A DNA stretch of 64,000 bases. It comes from Lachnospiraceae bacterium (GTDB lineage Bacteria; Bacillota; Clostridia; Lachnospirales; Lachnospiraceae). Shown piece by piece: positions 19,069 to 29,605 of the stretch. Numbering within the stretch: the first letter of the stretch is position 1; every line of letters begins with the position of its first letter. The DNA lies in contig CAJTFW010000011.1 of NCBI GenBank assembly GCA_910575445.1, positions 1 to 64,000 of the forward strand, in the 5' to 3' direction. The notes under the pieces are model-generated. The model was not told the DNA's origin. It worked only from the letters and a program-made list of their open reading frames with translations, and ran no database searches. Position numbers and translations under genes: made by a program.

Positions 19069-19608
19069 TTATTTCTTACCGGTCTTACCAACTTTACGTC
19101 TGATTACTTCGGTCTCATACTTGATACCTTTGCCCTTATATGGCTCAGGTCTTCTCTTGTCGCGAATCTCTGCAGCGTATTGTCCGACCTTTTCCTTGTC
19201 AATGCCTTTGACGGTAATCTTGTTGCCGTCTACGACTGCCTCTACTCCTTCTGGGTCTGTCATCTCAACTGGATGGGAGTAGCCAAGGTTCAGTGTTAGC
19301 TTCTTGCCGGATTTCGCACAACGATAACCAACACCATTTACTTCGAGAACTTTCGTAAATCCGGTATGCACACCTGTCACCATGTTGGAGATAAGGGTTC
19401 TTGTCAAACCGTGTAAAGATTTCATTCTCTTTAAATCATTTGGCCTTGTCACTACTACATGGCCATCTTCTACTTTGATTGTCATCTCCTCCGGCAGCAC
19501 TCTCTCAAGTGTTCCCTTCGGGCCTTTTACAGTCACTTTATTTCCCTCAGCGATATTTACCGTTACACCATCTGGAATCGCTACTGGTAATCTTCCGATA
19601 CGGGACAT
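19069..19608 (-). CDS. rplF: 50S ribosomal protein L6
   Basis: 179 aa, two L6 domains. Begins [15 protein letters not shown]; the C-terminal [29 protein letters not shown] is diagnostic. L6 lies near the sarcin-ricin loop and the GTPase site. The start at the ATG at 19608 fits the family; a TTG 6 nt upstream is less likely. Confidence 0.97.
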   Translation of the reverse strand: MSRIGRLPVAIPDGVTVNIAEGNKVTVKGPKGTLERVLPEEMTIKVEDGHVVVTRPNDLKRMKSLHGLTRTLISNMVTGVHTGFTKVLEVNGVGYRCAKSGKKLTLNLGYSHPVEMTDPEGVEAVVDGNKITVKGIDKEKVGQYAAEIRDKRRPEPYKGKGIKYETEVIRRKVGKTGKK

Positions 19609-19687
19609 AATCAATAATCCTCCTTACTTAGATTTTCGGAAGGGACGTCTGCGTCCCTTCTGTTTTCAGCATATGGGTAACTTGGAC

Positions 19688-20089
19688 TTACCATACAAAA
19701 GCAAGTACCTCTCCGCCTACATTCAGCTCTCTTGCCTTCTTGTCAGTCATCACGCCTTTGTTTGTAGAAACAATGGCAATGCCCAATCCGCCAAGTACCT
19801 TTGGCAAATCATTTCTGCTTGCGTATACACGCAGACCCGGTTTGGAGATTCTCTTCAGACCAGCAATGATTTTGTCGTTTTTATCTTTACCATATTTTAA
19901 AGTGATACGGATATCTTTGAAATTGCCGTTATCCACTAAGTCATATTTTGCAACATAGCCTTCATCCACCAGGATGTCAGCAATCGCTAATTTCATCTTG
20001 GATGACGGGATATCTACGGTATCATGCTTTGCAGTATTCGCATTACGGATTCTTGTAAGCATATCTGCGATTGGATCGTTCGTTGTCAT
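19688..20089 (-). CDS. rpsH: 30S ribosomal protein S8
   Basis: 133 aa. S8 binds 16S rRNA helix 21. It starts [18 protein letters not shown] and ends with the [26 protein letters not shown] signature. Confidence 0.98.
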   Translation of the reverse strand: MTTNDPIADMLTRIRNANTAKHDTVDIPSSKMKLAIADILVDEGYVAKYDLVDNGNFKDIRITLKYGKDKNDKIIAGLKRISKPGLRVYASRNDLPKVLGGLGIAIVSTNKGVMTDKKARELNVGGEVLAFVW

Positions 20090-20112
20090 AGCAAATGCCT
20101 CCTCTCTCTATA

Positions 20113-20298
20113 TTACCAGCTTGCTTTCTTCACACCCGGAATCTGACCTGCATAAGCCAGCTCACGGAAGCAAATTCTGCAGATTCCATATTTTCTCAGG
20201 TAAGCATGTGGACGACCACAGATTCTGCAGCGGCTGTATTCTCTAGTAGAGAATTTCTGTTTGCGCTGCTGTTTAATTTTCATCGATGTCTTAGCCAT
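20113..20298 (-). CDS. rpsN: 30S ribosomal protein S14, zinc-binding type Z
   Basis: 61 aa, the short form. Four cysteines in CRICGRPH and CRICF make the zinc ribbon. The short type is standard for this operon position in Gram-positive bacteria. Confidence 0.97.
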   Translation of the reverse strand: MAKTSMKIKQQRKQKFSTREYSRCRICGRPHAYLRKYGICRICFRELAYAGQIPGVKKASW

Positions 20299-20309
20299 GA
20301 AATTCCCTC

Positions 20310-20849
20310 CTATCTTGCAAATGGCATATTGAATAAGCTTAACAGATAACGAGCTTCCTCATCTGTCTTAGCGGTCGTTACAAAGATAATATCCATACCT
20401 CTTACCTTGTCCACCTTGTCATATTCAATTTCCGGGAAAATCAACTGTTCCTTGATACCAAGTGCATAATTTCCTCTGCCGTCAAATGCATTGGGGTTTA
20501 CACCGCGGAAGTCACGCACGCGAGGCAGTGCGAGGTTTACCAGACGGTCAACGAATTCATACATCTTCTCTCCGCGAAGTGTTACTTTGCATCCGATTGC
20601 CATGCCTTCACGAATCTTAAAGTTTGCAACAGAATTTTTAGCCTTGGTAACTACCGCTTTCTGGCCTGCGATAATCTCTAAGTCTTTCACTGCGGAATCT
20701 AAGATTTTCGCATTCTCTTTTGCCTCACCAACACCCATATTGATGACGACTTTGTTGAGTTTTGGCACTTCCATTGCATTTTTATATCCAAATTTTTTGA
20801 TCATAGCTTCTACGATCTCATTTTTGTATTGTTCACTGAGTCTACTCAA
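20310..20849 (-). CDS. rplE: 50S ribosomal protein L5
   Basis: 179 aa. L5 binds 5S rRNA and the P-site t[21 protein letters not shown] and the later [34 protein letters not shown] are family hallmarks. Confidence 0.98.
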   Translation of the reverse strand: MSRLSEQYKNEIVEAMIKKFGYKNAMEVPKLNKVVINMGVGEAKENAKILDSAVKDLEIIAGQKAVVTKAKNSVANFKIREGMAIGCKVTLRGEKMYEFVDRLVNLALPRVRDFRGVNPNAFDGRGNYALGIKEQLIFPEIEYDKVDKVRGMDIIFVTTAKTDEEARYLLSLFNMPFAR

Positions 20850-20875
20850 CTTTTTAGAACCTCCTCTCTCCCATA

Positions 20876-21187
20876 TTAATCAATCACTTTGCCAGTCGCT
20901 TTGGCTACACGGACCTTCTTATCTCCATCCATCTTGTAGCCGATTCTGGATACTTTTCCATCGCTGACATACATAACATTGGAAGCGTTAATCGGTCCTT
21001 CCTGATGAACAATCCCGCCCTGCTGATTCGCCATAGACGGTTTTGTATGCTTGGTAATCATATTGACACCTTCCACAAGGACAGTGTTGTTCTTGTGATT
21101 CACCGCGATTACTTTGCCTTCGCTACCTTTTTCAGTACCGGCAATGACTCTGACGGTGTCGCCTTTTTTAATCTTCATTGTAGACAT
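20876..21187 (-). CDS. rplX: 50S ribosomal protein L24
   Basis: 103 aa with a KOW domain ([25 protein letters not shown]). L24 is an assembly initiator of the 50S subunit. The start at 21187 is preceded by AGGAGG at 9 nt; the longer frame of 14 more codons runs over that site and is rejected. Confidence 0.96.
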   Translation of the reverse strand: MSTMKIKKGDTVRVIAGTEKGSEGKVIAVNHKNNTVLVEGVNMITKHTKPSMANQQGGIVHQEGPINASNVMYVSDGKVSRIGYKMDGDKKVRVAKATGKVID

Positions 21188-21200
21188 ATTCCGATACCTC

Positions 21201-21569
21201 CTATAATACTTCGGGAGCAAGGGATACAATCTTCATAAACTGTCTCTCACGAAGCTCTCTTGCTACTGGTCCAAAGATACGGGTTCCTCTTGGATTCTTA
21301 TCCTCTTTGATAATCACAGCTGCGTTCTCGTCGAAGCGGATATAAGAACCATCTTTGCGGCGTGCGCCTTTTACGGTACGTACAACAACCGCTTTGACCA
21401 CATCACCTTTTTTTACAACACCGCCTGGTGTTGCATCTTTTACCGTGGCAACGATGATATCGCCGATGTTTGCATATCTTCTAGTGGAGCCGCCCATCAC
21501 GCGGATGCAGAGCAATTCTTTTGCACCGGTGTTGTCAGCAACTCTAAGTCTTGTTTCCTGCTGTACCAT
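21201..21569 (-). CDS. rplN: 50S ribosomal protein L14
   Basis: 122 aa, full length. [27 protein letters not shown] at the start and the C-terminal [12 protein letters not shown] are typical. L14 forms an intersubunit bridge. Confidence 0.98.
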   Translation of the reverse strand: MVQQETRLRVADNTGAKELLCIRVMGGSTRRYANIGDIIVATVKDATPGGVVKKGDVVKAVVVRTVKGARRKDGSYIRFDENAAVIIKEDKNPRGTRIFGPVARELRERQFMKIVSLAPEVL

Positions 21570-21581
21570 TTATGCATCCTC

Positions 21582-21836
21582 CTATCTGGCTTTCTCAATG
21601 ATGCTGACCAGTCTCCATCTTTTGTCTTTAGACAATGGTCTGGTCTCCATAACTTTTACAGTATCACCGATGCCGCACTCGTTATTCTCATCATGGGCTT
21701 TTAATTTATAGGTTCTCTTTACAATCTTTCCATAGAGCGGATGCTTTACATGGTTTTCCACAGCAACCACGATTGTTTTATCCATCTTGTCACTGACGAC
21801 TTTGCCGACACGTGTTTTTCTCAAATTTCTTTCCAC
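21582..21836 (-). CDS. rpsQ: 30S ribosomal protein S17
   Basis: 84 aa. S17 binds 16S rRNA early in assembly. [20 protein letters not shown] and the C-terminal [21 protein letters not shown] are typical. The start is a GTG at 21836 with AAAGGAG 9 nt before it; the frame opens 7 codons earlier, but that stretch contains the ribosome binding site. Confidence 0.95.
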   Translation of the reverse strand: MERNLRKTRVGKVVSDKMDKTIVVAVENHVKHPLYGKIVKRTYKLKAHDENNECGIGDTVKVMETRPLSKDKRWRLVSIIEKAR

Positions 21837-21874
21837 GATTCTAATCTCCTTTCTCAAACTGATTTCGCCAAGTC

Positions 21875-22075
21875 TTACGCATGTTTCTCAGCGATAACAG
21901 TCTGAATCCGGGCGATGTTCTTGCGAACCTCTTTGATTCTCGCAGTGTTATCTAGCTGGTTGGTCGCGTTCTGGAATCTCAGGTTGAAAAGTTCCTTCTT
22001 AGCAGCTACTAATTCTGTATTTAATTCTGCAGCTGATTTTGCTTTTAAATCTTCTACATACTTATTAATTTTCAC
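21875..22075 (-). CDS. rpmC: 50S ribosomal protein L29
   Basis: 66 aa helical hairpin protein near the tunnel exit. [27 protein letters not shown] is the conserved core. The start is a GTG at 22075: the sequence AAGGCGGTGAT, an almost complete anti-16S match, lies just before it and inside the last codons of rplP. The two genes overlap by 11 nt. Confidence 0.94.
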   Translation of the reverse strand: MKINKYVEDLKAKSAAELNTELVAAKKELFNLRFQNATNQLDNTARIKEVRKNIARIQTVIAEKHA

Positions 22076-22502
22076 TGTTATCACCGCCTTCTAAGTCTGC
22101 ACGAGAAACGACTTTGCATTTGCAGGGTAACTTATGGGTAGCAAGACGCAGAGCCTCTTTTGCAATCTCCTCAGAGACGCCAGAAATCTCAAACATCACG
22201 CGTCCTGGTTTCACTACTGCCACCCAGTATTCCAGTGTTCCTTTACCGGAACCCATACGTGTTTCAGCCGGTTTGTTGGTTACAGGTTTATCCGGGAAAA
22301 TCTTAATCCAGACTTTACCGCCACGTTTGATATAACGGGTCATAGCAATACGGGCTGCCTCAATCTGATTGGACTTAATCCAGCATGGCTCCATAGCGAC
22401 AATACCGTATTCACCATTTGTAATCTTATTACCTCTAAGCGCCTTACCTGCCATGGAACCACGGAACTGTTTGCGGCGTTTTACTCTTTTTGGCATTAAC
22501 AT
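22065..22502 (-). CDS. rplP: 50S ribosomal protein L16
   Basis: 145 aa. L16 organises the A-site tRNA pocket. [21 protein letters not shown] and the later [23 protein letters not shown] are diagnostic. The start codon overlaps the rpsC stop by one base (TAATG), and its last codons serve as the ribosome binding site for rpmC. Confidence 0.98.
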   Translation of the reverse strand: MLMPKRVKRRKQFRGSMAGKALRGNKITNGEYGIVAMEPCWIKSNQIEAARIAMTRYIKRGGKVWIKIFPDKPVTNKPAETRMGSGKGTLEYWVAVVKPGRVMFEISGVSEEIAKEALRLATHKLPCKCKVVSRADLEGGDNSEN

Positions 22503-23158
22503 TATTTATCGCTCCCTTCCTTTGTTGCCTTTGTTGGAAGAACTTCGCCCTTGTAGACCCATACCTTTACGCCAACTTTGCCGTATGTGGTATCTGCCTC
22601 AGCGAAACCATAGTCAATATCTGCTCTTAACGTATGCAGCGGGATAGTACCATCAGAATAGGTCTCTGTACGAGCCATATCTGCGCCTCCTAGACGTCCA
22701 GAACAGGAAGTCTTGATTCCCTTTGCACCGGATTTCATTGCACGACCCATGCAGGATTTCATTGCACGACGGAAGGAGATACGACTCTCTAACTGCTGTG
22801 CAATATTCTCTGCAATCAACTGTGCCTCGCGGTCCGGTCTCTTAATCTCTTTGATATCGACGACAACCTTCTTTGTGGTCATCTTCTGTAATCTGCCTCT
22901 TAACTCGTTGATCTTCTCTCCGCCTTTACCAATAATCATACCTGGCTTTGCGGTAGAAATCATAATCTTCACACGATCAGAAGTTCTCTCAATCTCAATC
23001 TTGGAGACTCCTGCATCATATAATTCTTTCTTCAGGAATTTTCTGAGCTGATAATCTTCCACCAGGCAGTCTGCGAAATCAGCTTCCGCGTACCATTTGG
23101 AATCCCAGTCTTTAATAACACCGACTCTAAGGCCGTGTGGGTTAACTTTCTGTCCCAT
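22502..23158 (-). CDS. rpsC: 30S ribosomal protein S3
   Basis: 218 aa. S3 lines the mRNA entry tunnel. The KH domain is marked by ARPG-type [21 protein letters not shown] at about residues 68-88. It begins [24 protein letters not shown], as usual. Confidence 0.98.
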   Translation of the reverse strand: MGQKVNPHGLRVGVIKDWDSKWYAEADFADCLVEDYQLRKFLKKELYDAGVSKIEIERTSDRVKIMISTAKPGMIIGKGGEKINELRGRLQKMTTKKVVVDIKEIKRPDREAQLIAENIAQQLESRISFRRAMKSCMGRAMKSGAKGIKTSCSGRLGGADMARTETYSDGTIPLHTLRADIDYGFAEADTTYGKVGVKVWVYKGEVLPTKATKEGSDK

Positions 23159-23169
23159 GATTGCCCTCC

Positions 23170-23559
23170 TTATTTCTTCTCATCCAGCACGATAGTGATG
23201 TGGCTCATTCTTTTCTCAATACGATAAGCGCGGCCCTGTGCTCTTGGTCTGATTCTCTTCATGGTCGGTCCTTTATTTGCGTAGCACTCTGCAACATAAA
23301 GATTGTCAGCACTCATTCCGTTGTTGTTCTCCGCATTAGCGATTGCGGATTTTAATAATTTCTCTATCAATGTGGACGCATATCTTGGATTGTATGCAAC
23401 AATTCCAAGTGCGGTCTGTACATCTTTACCTCTGATGGCGTCTAATACGAAGCATGCCTTCTGGACAGAAACACGTGCATAGGATAGCTTTGCCGATGGT
23501 CTGGTATCCTTCTGGGCATTTCTCTCTCTCTTAATCTGACTTCTTGACCCTTTTGCCAT
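23170..23559 (-). CDS. rplV: 50S ribosomal protein L22
   Basis: 129 aa. L22 lines the exit tunnel. [24 protein letters not shown] and the C-terminal [26 protein letters not shown] are family motifs. Confidence 0.98.
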   Translation of the reverse strand: MAKGSRSQIKRERNAQKDTRPSAKLSYARVSVQKACFVLDAIRGKDVQTALGIVAYNPRYASTLIEKLLKSAIANAENNNGMSADNLYVAECYANKGPTMKRIRPRAQGRAYRIEKRMSHITIVLDEKK

Positions 23560-23592
23560 TAGATGAAACCTCCTTCCAAAAATTGACTATAA

Positions 23593-23871
23593 TTAACGTC
23601 TGGACTTTTTCTCGTCTTTGCCATGGCCTCTGTAGGTTCTGGTTGGTACAAACTCTCCAAGCTTGTGGCCTACCATATCCTCGGTAACGTATACCGGCAC
23701 ATGTTTTCTTCCATCATGCACTGCAAATGTATGGGAAACCATCTGCGGGAAGATGGTGGAACGGCGGGACCAGGTCTTGATAACAGACTTGTTTCCGCTC
23801 GCATTCATAGCGTCTACTTTTTTCAGTAAGCTAGCATCTGCAAATGGTCCTTTTTTTAATGAACGAGCCAT
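23593..23871 (-). CDS. rpsS: 30S ribosomal protein S19
   Basis: 92 aa. S19 forms the 30S head with S13. [23 protein letters not shown] and [16 protein letters not shown] are typical. Confidence 0.98.
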   Translation of the reverse strand: MARSLKKGPFADASLLKKVDAMNASGNKSVIKTWSRRSTIFPQMVSHTFAVHDGRKHVPVYVTEDMVGHKLGEFVPTRTYRGHGKDEKKSRR

Positions 23872-23890
23872 TGGTGAAACCTCCTCTTAA

Positions 23891-24733
23891 TTATTTAAAC
23901 GTTCTGCCGTCTCTTCTTCTTACAATCAGTTTATTGGACTTCTTGTTCTTCTTTCTTGTCTTCAGTCCAAGTGCCGGCTTGCCCCACGGTGTACATGGAC
24001 CAGGACGACCGATACCAGTCTTTCCTTCTCCACCACCATGTGGATGGTCATTGGGGTTCATAACAGAACCACGAACGGTAGGTCTGATACCCATATGGCG
24101 CTTACGTCCTGCTTTACCAACGTTAATCAGGTTGTGCTCACCGTTGCCTACAACACCAACGGTTGCGCGGCAGTTGATGGATACCATTCTCATCTCACCA
24201 GATGGCATACGCAGTGTTGCGTATTTTCCTTCTTTTGCCATAAGCTGTGCGCTGTTACCTGCGGAACGAACTAACTGTCCTCCCTTACCGGCATACAGCT
24301 CTACGTTGTGAACAAGTGTACCAACTGGGATATTCTCCAGCGGCAAACAGTTGCCCACATGCACCTCTGCCTCCGGGCCATTCATTACGACCATACCATC
24401 GGTCAGACCCTGTGGTGCAAGGATATATGCTTTCTCACCGTCTGCATAGCAGATCAGTGCAATATTAGCGGTTCTGTTCGGGTCATACTCGATTCCGATA
24501 ACTTTTGCTGGAATTCCGTCTTTGCGTCTCTTAAAATCGATAATTCTATATTTTCTCTTGTGTCCGCCTCCGCGGTGTCTTACTGTAATCTTACCCTGTG
24601 CATTACGTCCGGCGTTCTTTTTAAGAGAACTTGTAAGGGATTTCTCTGGAGTTGTCTTGGTAATCTCCGCGAAATCATATCCAGACATATGTCTTCTAGA
24701 AGGTGTATATGGGCGATAGGTTTTAATTCCCAT
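23891..24733 (-). CDS. rplB: 50S ribosomal protein L2
   Basis: 280 aa. L2 supports the peptidyl transferase centre and subunit joining. [21 protein letters not shown] at the start, [22 protein letters not shown], and the conserved histidine-containing [14 protein letters not shown] are all present. Confidence 0.99.
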   Translation of the reverse strand: MGIKTYRPYTPSRRHMSGYDFAEITKTTPEKSLTSSLKKNAGRNAQGKITVRHRGGGHKRKYRIIDFKRRKDGIPAKVIGIEYDPNRTANIALICYADGEKAYILAPQGLTDGMVVMNGPEAEVHVGNCLPLENIPVGTLVHNVELYAGKGGQLVRSAGNSAQLMAKEGKYATLRMPSGEMRMVSINCRATVGVVGNGEHNLINVGKAGRKRHMGIRPTVRGSVMNPNDHPHGGGEGKTGIGRPGPCTPWGKPALGLKTRKKNKKSNKLIVRRRDGRTFK

Positions 24734-24811
24734 TACTTTATCTCCTTTCCATCTACTTTCATCATCATGTTTGTAGTAAACATATAGGTTGACAATCTTT
24801 TAACAATCTGC

Positions 24812-25111
24812 CTACAGTCCCTCGTAAATCTCAATCTCTTTGCTGTCAGCAGTCAGCTGCACGATTGCCTTCTTGGTCTTTGCCGTCTTACCAACGACCA
24901 TGCCACGTCTTTTCTTCTTGCCGTCGCAGTTCATGGTATTGACACTCTTTACTTTGGTGCCGGCAAACATCTTCTCCACAGCCTCTTTCACCTGAGACTT
25001 CGTCGCTTCTGTATGAACGAGGAATGTGTATTTTTTCTCACCCATGGCAGCCATGCTCTTCTCGGTGATAACCGGCTTTAGGATTACATCATAGTATTTA
25101 ATATCAGCCAT
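24812..25111 (-). CDS. rplW: 50S ribosomal protein L23
   Basis: 99 aa. L23 at the tunnel exit is the docking site for trigger factor and [28 protein letters not shown] is diagnostic. Its ATG overlaps the rplD stop by one base. Confidence 0.97.
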   Translation of the reverse strand: MADIKYYDVILKPVITEKSMAAMGEKKYTFLVHTEATKSQVKEAVEKMFAGTKVKSVNTMNCDGKKKRRGMVVGKTAKTKKAIVQLTADSKEIEIYEGL

Positions 25112-25731
25112 TACGCATATACCTCCTCGATGGTCGCGACAGCAGCTTTGGTAACGATTACGGTATTGTATTTTAAGATATCGTATACGTTAATCGTATT
25201 GGTTAAAGCTGTCTGCACATTTTCAATATTTCTTGCAGACTTTACCACCTTCTCGTCATTCTCATTGAGAACAACCAGCGCCTTAGATACTTTAAGTGCA
25301 TCTAAAACTGCCTGCATCTTCTTGGTCTTAATCTCATCAAACTTCAGCTCATCAAGCACGATAAACTTCTGCTCCTGCACTCTGCTTGTCAGTGCGGACT
25401 TCAGAGCTAATCTCTTCTCTTTTTTATTTAAGCGAATCGTGTAATCTCTCGGTGTTGGAGCAAATACAACGCCACCACCAGTCCACTGAGGCGCTCTTGT
25501 TGAACCCTGACGTGCATGTCCGGTTCCTTTCTGTCTCCACGGCTTTCTTCCACCGCCAGACACCTCGGAACGAGTCTTTGCTTTCTGCGTTCCCTGTCTC
25601 TTATTTGCAAGCTGTGCCACGACTGCCATGTGTACGAGGTGCTCATTCACATCAACACCAAATACCGCATCGTTTAACTCCATCGTGCCAACTTCTTTGC
25701 CTTCCATATTATAAACAGATACGTTTGCCAT
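25111..25731 (-). CDS. rplD: 50S ribosomal protein L4
   Basis: 206 aa. L4 reaches into the exit tunnel. The extended loop [35 protein letters not shown] is clear. In Proteobacteria L4 represses the S10 operon through the rpsJ leader; a structured leader also exists here, but its ligand is unknown. Confidence 0.98.
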   Translation of the reverse strand: MANVSVYNMEGKEVGTMELNDAVFGVDVNEHLVHMAVVAQLANKRQGTQKAKTRSEVSGGGRKPWRQKGTGHARQGSTRAPQWTGGGVVFAPTPRDYTIRLNKKEKRLALKSALTSRVQEQKFIVLDELKFDEIKTKKMQAVLDALKVSKALVVLNENDEKVVKSARNIENVQTALTNTINVYDILKYNTVIVTKAAVATIEEVYA

Positions 25732-25759
25732 CTGTGTGTTCCTCCTTTCCCTTCAAACC

Positions 25760-26395
25760 TTATTTACCAGATTTCACAGTTTCTTTGATGGTAACTAAAG
25801 CTTTCTTAGGTCCTGGTACTGCACCTTTTACCAACAATAAATTCTTCTCTGCATCCACTCTTACGACTTCTAGGTTCTGGATGGTAATCTGCTTAGAACC
25901 CATATGTCCTGGCATGCCTTTTCCCTTAAATACTTTACTTGGGTCAGAACATGCACCGTTAGAACCCTGATGACGATGGAATTTAGAACCATGAGCCATC
26001 GGTCCTCTGTGCTGTCCAAGTCTCTTGATTGCACCCTGGAAACCTTTTCCTTTGGAGATTGCGGTTGCATCAATCTTATCGCCAGCTGCGAAAATATCTG
26101 CTTTAATCTCCTGTGCCAGTGCATACTCGGAAGCATTCTCTAATTTTAACTCTCTGACAAATTTCTTATAAGCAACACCTGCTTTGTCAAAGTGTCCTTT
26201 TTTCGGTTTGTTTACCAGCTTCTCTCTGGTATCAACGAAGCCAACCTGTACTGCATTGTATCCGTCGTTCTCTACGGTCTTCACCTGAGTCACGACACAT
26301 GGACCAGCCTGCAACACCGTAACTGGGGTTAAAATCCCGTCTTCGTTGAAGATTTGAGTCATTCCGACTTTGGTCGCCAAAATAGCTTTCTTCAT
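25760..26395 (-). CDS. rplC: 50S ribosomal protein L3
   Basis: 211 aa. L3 lies near the peptidyl transferase centre. [20 protein letters not shown] and [26 protein letters not shown] are typical. The start at 26395 matches the family; the open frame extends 17 codons upstream without similarity. Confidence 0.98.
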   Translation of the reverse strand: MKKAILATKVGMTQIFNEDGILTPVTVLQAGPCVVTQVKTVENDGYNAVQVGFVDTREKLVNKPKKGHFDKAGVAYKKFVRELKLENASEYALAQEIKADIFAAGDKIDATAISKGKGFQGAIKRLGQHRGPMAHGSKFHRHQGSNGACSDPSKVFKGKGMPGHMGSKQITIQNLEVVRVDAEKNLLLVKGAVPGPKKALVTIKETVKSGK

Positions 26396-26460
26396 TCTTT
26401 CATTTCCTCCTGTTTTCTCTACAGCGGAATGCGTGAGCACATTCATTCTAGCCGCAGGAT

Positions 26461-26778
26461 TTATTTTGTTTTCATCTTAATATCAACATACACACCTGCA
26501 GGCATCTCAAGGCGGGACAGAGCGTCTACCGTCTTCTGCGTTGGTGCAATGATGTCAATCAGTCTCTTATGAGTTCTCTGCTCGAACTGCTCGCGGGAGT
26601 CTTTATATTTGTGCACAGCACGGATGATGGTAATTACTTCCTTCTTTGTTGGAAGTGGCACTGGTCCGCTCACCTGTGATCCCGTCTTCTTCACTGTCTC
26701 GATGATTTTTTTAGCAGACGCATCGATTAACTGATGGTCATATGCTTTCATTGTGATTCTCATTACTTGACTTGCCAT
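26461..26778 (-). CDS. rpsJ: 30S ribosomal protein S10 (NusE)
   Basis: 105 aa. S10 is also the NusE antitermination factor. [20 protein letters not shown] and the C-terminal [31 protein letters not shown] are typical. First gene of the superoperon. The start at 26778 has AAGGAGG upstream; the frame extends 31 codons further without similarity. Confidence 0.98.
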   Translation of the reverse strand: MASQVMRITMKAYDHQLIDASAKKIIETVKKTGSQVSGPVPLPTKKEVITIIRAVHKYKDSREQFEQRTHKRLIDIIAPTQKTVDALSRLEMPAGVYVDIKMKTK

Positions 26779-27007
26779 AAAAAAAGTCGCCTCCTTATTC
26801 GTACTATTAACTACCAGTACGACAAGCGGTGACTGTACACTCTCCCGTGTGTGTCCTACAGACTTGCACACGTCGTCTCCTTACATAAAGGACGGTTTTA
26901 ACTTGTACAGTGACTTGTCGCCAGTTTGCTAACTTGACATTCGCTCCACGGAAAACCCACGCACTAGCGCGGCAACCTCACGCTTCTTTGCTATCAATGT
27001 CACAACG
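26779..27007 (-). promoter_or_regulatory. structured leader of the S10 operon
   Basis: About 228 nt between the predicted transcription start and rpsJ. On the minus strand GCGACAAG and ACTGTACA near 26901-26922 can pair with TGTACAGT and CTTGTCGT near 26818-26837, forming a long-range stem. Inside it lies a GTGTG/CACAC hairpin. The gene-free, paired layout suggests autogenous control by a ribosomal protein. I could not match it to a named leader family. Confidence 0.5.
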
Positions 27008-27013
27008 TCCCTT

Positions 27014-27042
27014 ATTATATAGAATACTTTTGAAAATTGCAA
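27014..27042 (-). promoter_or_regulatory. promoter of the S10-spc-alpha superoperon
   Basis: On the minus strand: TTGCAA, 17-bp spacer, TATAAT, with an A/T-rich stretch upstream that could serve as an UP element. The best promoter in the region, about 230 bp before rpsJ. Confidence 0.82.
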
Positions 27043-27098
27043 GTACTTTTTTGAATTTTTTTGCGAAAAATTTCGGAAGGGGGGGATGTGGTTATAAA

Positions 27099-27545
27099 GG
27101 ACGCTCGCCACGGCCTGGTAGATGTTCCTTCCAGACCCCGCTCTCGCTTAATGAACGCCTATAGCGGTACTAAATTCGCGACTGCGCGGCTTAGCGCCGC
27201 TTGCGCTCATTAAGTGCCGATGGCGTCCAATGGGTCTTGCAGGAACATCTACCAGACCATGGCGAGCTGTGCGTTGGCTCCGATACACACGCTTCGGACG
27301 GAATACTTCACTTATATGCCCTACATAATGTTACGCAATAGTGATTGATATGGTATCGGTAGCCGTAGTCAGCCAGGGCGGGAGGGGAGTAGGTTCCTGA
27401 AAGACCCATTGGACGCCATCGGCACGGGGTGGGCGCAAGCGGAACGCGCAGTCGCGAATTTAGTACCGCTATAGGCGTTCATTAAGCGAGAGCGGGGTCT
27501 GGAAGGAACCTACTCCCCTCCCGTCCTAGCGTCGTCTTAGCGTCC
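27099..27545. repeat. 447-bp palindromic repeat element, long form
   Basis: The element starts GGACGCT and ends AGCGTCC. The two halves are inverted copies of one core (27128-27187 and, reversed, about 27447-27506) that reads CGCTCTCGCTTAATGAACGC and continues into TATAGCGGTACTAAATTCGC. Each half also folds on its own through arms of different sequence (27103-27140 with 27235-27265; 27377-27405 with 27500-27522). GGCT-CGATAC and GTATCGGTAGCC pair across the centre. No open frame of note. A shorter relative lies at 38037-38195. It separates the end of the sugar transporter operon from the S10 promoter and may stop transcription. Probably a non-autonomous mobile repeat. Confidence 0.75.
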
Positions 27546-27559
27546 TAGCATCCCTCCAT

Positions 27560-28582
27560 CTACACTGCACGTTTCGCCTGCATCTCACGAATCTTAGCCT
27601 GCTGTGCCACGCGTTCTTGTACCATATTAATAAGCATAATAACCAGAAGCATCATACCCCAGATAAGCTTTTTAGAATACGGCGAGAACTGCCACAGTGT
27701 AAAAGCAGTCTGCATCAGCTGCATACAAAACGTCGCGATAAAGACACCATAGAGCCTTCCTTTTCCACCGGAAGGGCTGATGCCCCCTAAGACAGAAATC
27801 ATAATAACCTGCAGCTGATAGGTATCTCCATAACCGCAGCGGGCAGAATCTGAGCGGGCCATAATAATTAAAGAAGCAATACCAGCCATCAATCCAGAGA
27901 TACTGTATACTTTCATAATGACTTTTTCATTGTCAATTCCAGTAAAACGGGAAGCGGTGTGATTTTCACCGATATAGTGAATCTCATGACCAATCTTGGT
28001 ATGGTCGAGAGCCAGAATCAGTACCACAAAGACAATTACCGCCACAATAAATACCATTGGTATTCCGGCAATCATTCCATTGCCAAATTTTATAAAAGAG
28101 CTTGGATAACCACCAATACTGTTGCCTCCTGTGATGCCCATTGCGATACCGGAGTAAAAGGTCATCGTTGAGAGCGTGGCCACAATCGGGGATACTGAAA
28201 ATTTTGAGATAATCACTCCATTGATAAAGCCACACAACACACTCAGTAAAATAGCCACAGCAACTGCTGCTAAGATAGTTATGGGCTGTCCAATCTTCTC
28301 AGTATCGAAAAAGCGTCCGGTTAGAATCATTGCGGATACCAGACTCGCCAGATTGGCAATCGCCACGATAGATAAATCAATACCTCCTAAAAGCATACAC
28401 AGAGCCATACCAAATGCAAGCACTGCTACTTCAGATAACTGAAATGCCATACTTGCAAGTGTTGTGCCATTAAACATATTGGTTCCAAAACTTACAATCA
28501 TCAACAGACAGATTGCCAGGAAAAATCCGAACAATATTACCATCGATATATCTCTGCCAAGATATTCTCTTATCTTCTTCAT
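27560..28582 (-). CDS. sugar ABC transporter permease (RbsC/AraH-like), second copy
   Basis: 340 aa, BPD_transp_2 family with about nine or ten membrane helices and the conserved GGIDLSIVAIANLASL near residue 65 and GGISPSGGKGRLYGVF near 265. It is the second of two different permeases, suggesting a heterodimeric channel. Last gene of the operon. The palindromic repeat element starts just downstream and may act as its terminator. Confidence 0.9.
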   Translation of the reverse strand: MKKIREYLGRDISMVILFGFFLAICLLMIVSFGTNMFNGTTLASMAFQLSEVAVLAFGMALCMLLGGIDLSIVAIANLASLVSAMILTGRFFDTEKIGQPITILAAVAVAILLSVLCGFINGVIISKFSVSPIVATLSTMTFYSGIAMGITGGNSIGGYPSSFIKFGNGMIAGIPMVFIVAVIVFVVLILALDHTKIGHEIHYIGENHTASRFTGIDNEKVIMKVYSISGLMAGIASLIIMARSDSARCGYGDTYQLQVIMISVLGGISPSGGKGRLYGVFIATFCMQLMQTAFTLWQFSPYSKKLIWGMMLLVIMLINMVQERVAQQAKIREMQAKRAV

Positions 28583-28597
28583 GTCGTCTCTCCTTCT

Positions 28598-29605
28598 CTA
28601 TTCTGTAAATATAAAGTTCTTTCTGTCCTTTAGCCGTCTCTGATAAGAAGTGGAGATAATACTAAATAAAAGAACAATCCCCATAAAAAAATCCTGCCAG
28701 GAAGCCGACAAGCCAAGATAGATTAAGGTCTGGTTAAACAGATAATATAAGATAACACCTAGCAAAGTACCAAATATCTTGCCATAGCCTCCTTGTGGTG
28801 CTGCGCCACCGATAACAACGCAGGCGATAACAGACATCTCCGTTCCTACTAAAGAGACCGGATTTACCGAGTTGGTGCCAGCGATATAGATAACACCCAT
28901 AATGCCGGCAAGCACACCGGAATATCCAAAGATAAAGATTCGAAGCAGGTTGACATTAAATCCAGCTCTTCTAGCCGCCTCATTGTTGCAGCCCATTGCA
29001 AAGATTCCCTTGCCAATCAGTGTCTTATTTAACAAAAACCAGGTAGCTACTACACATAACACGACTGGAATGATAAAGACGGAGAGTCCAATCGTTCCTC
29101 CATAGGCATTCGTTGTTGTAATCAGTTTGGCAGAGCTTAACATCTTAAACTGTGCGGGCAAATCGCTCGCCCCCACGTTTTTTGTCCCTACCAGGATGGT
29201 CATAAGCCCGAAATAGACGCTCGCAGTCGACAAGGTGATAATAAATGGCTCTAACTTTAACATATTGATTAGAAGTGCGTTGACGACGCCTAGCACCACA
29301 CCAATCAGGATAGAGATGGCAAAGGTCACGAAAAGACTTTCAATACCATAAGCCATACAGATTCTAAGAGAGGTATAGCCGCCAAAGATGGCTACTGCCG
29401 GGAAGGATACATCGATACCGCCGGCAATCATAATCACCAAAACTCCCATCGAGAGAATTGTTGTGCCAGCAGAAGACCTTACCAGGTTAAAAAGAGTCGT
29501 CAACGTTAAAAACTGCGCATTTCGCATGGATACCACAATTATGTAAACCAAGATAATCACACACAAAAATTGCTGTGTTTTATCCACCTTCTTCCATATC
29601 TTCAT
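28598..29605 (-). CDS. sugar ABC transporter permease (RbsC-like), first copy
   Basis: 335 aa, same family as its neighbour: GGIDVSFPAVAIFGGYTSL near residue 65 and IGGAAPQGGYGKIFGTLLG near 270. Its start overlaps the ATPase stop by 4 nt. Substrate not deducible; ribose-, autoinducer-2- or allose-type sugars are imported by relatives. Confidence 0.9.
   Translation of the reverse strand: MKIWKKVDKTQQFLCVIILVYIIVVSMRNAQFLTLTTLFNLVRSSAGTTILSMGVLVIMIAGGIDVSFPAVAIFGGYTSLRICMAYGIESLFVTFAISILIGVVLGVVNALLINMLKLEPFIITLSTASVYFGLMTILVGTKNVGASDLPAQFKMLSSAKLITTTNAYGGTIGLSVFIIPVVLCVVATWFLLNKTLIGKGIFAMGCNNEAARRAGFNVNLLRIFIFGYSGVLAGIMGVIYIAGTNSVNPVSLVGTEMSVIACVVIGGAAPQGGYGKIFGTLLGVILYYLFNQTLIYLGLSASWQDFFMGIVLLFSIISTSYQRRLKDRKNFIFTE

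Noticed and set aside
26910-27164. Plus-strand open frame upstream of rpsJ
   Set aside because: Antisense to the S10 leader and running into the palindromic repeat; low-quality protein sequence.
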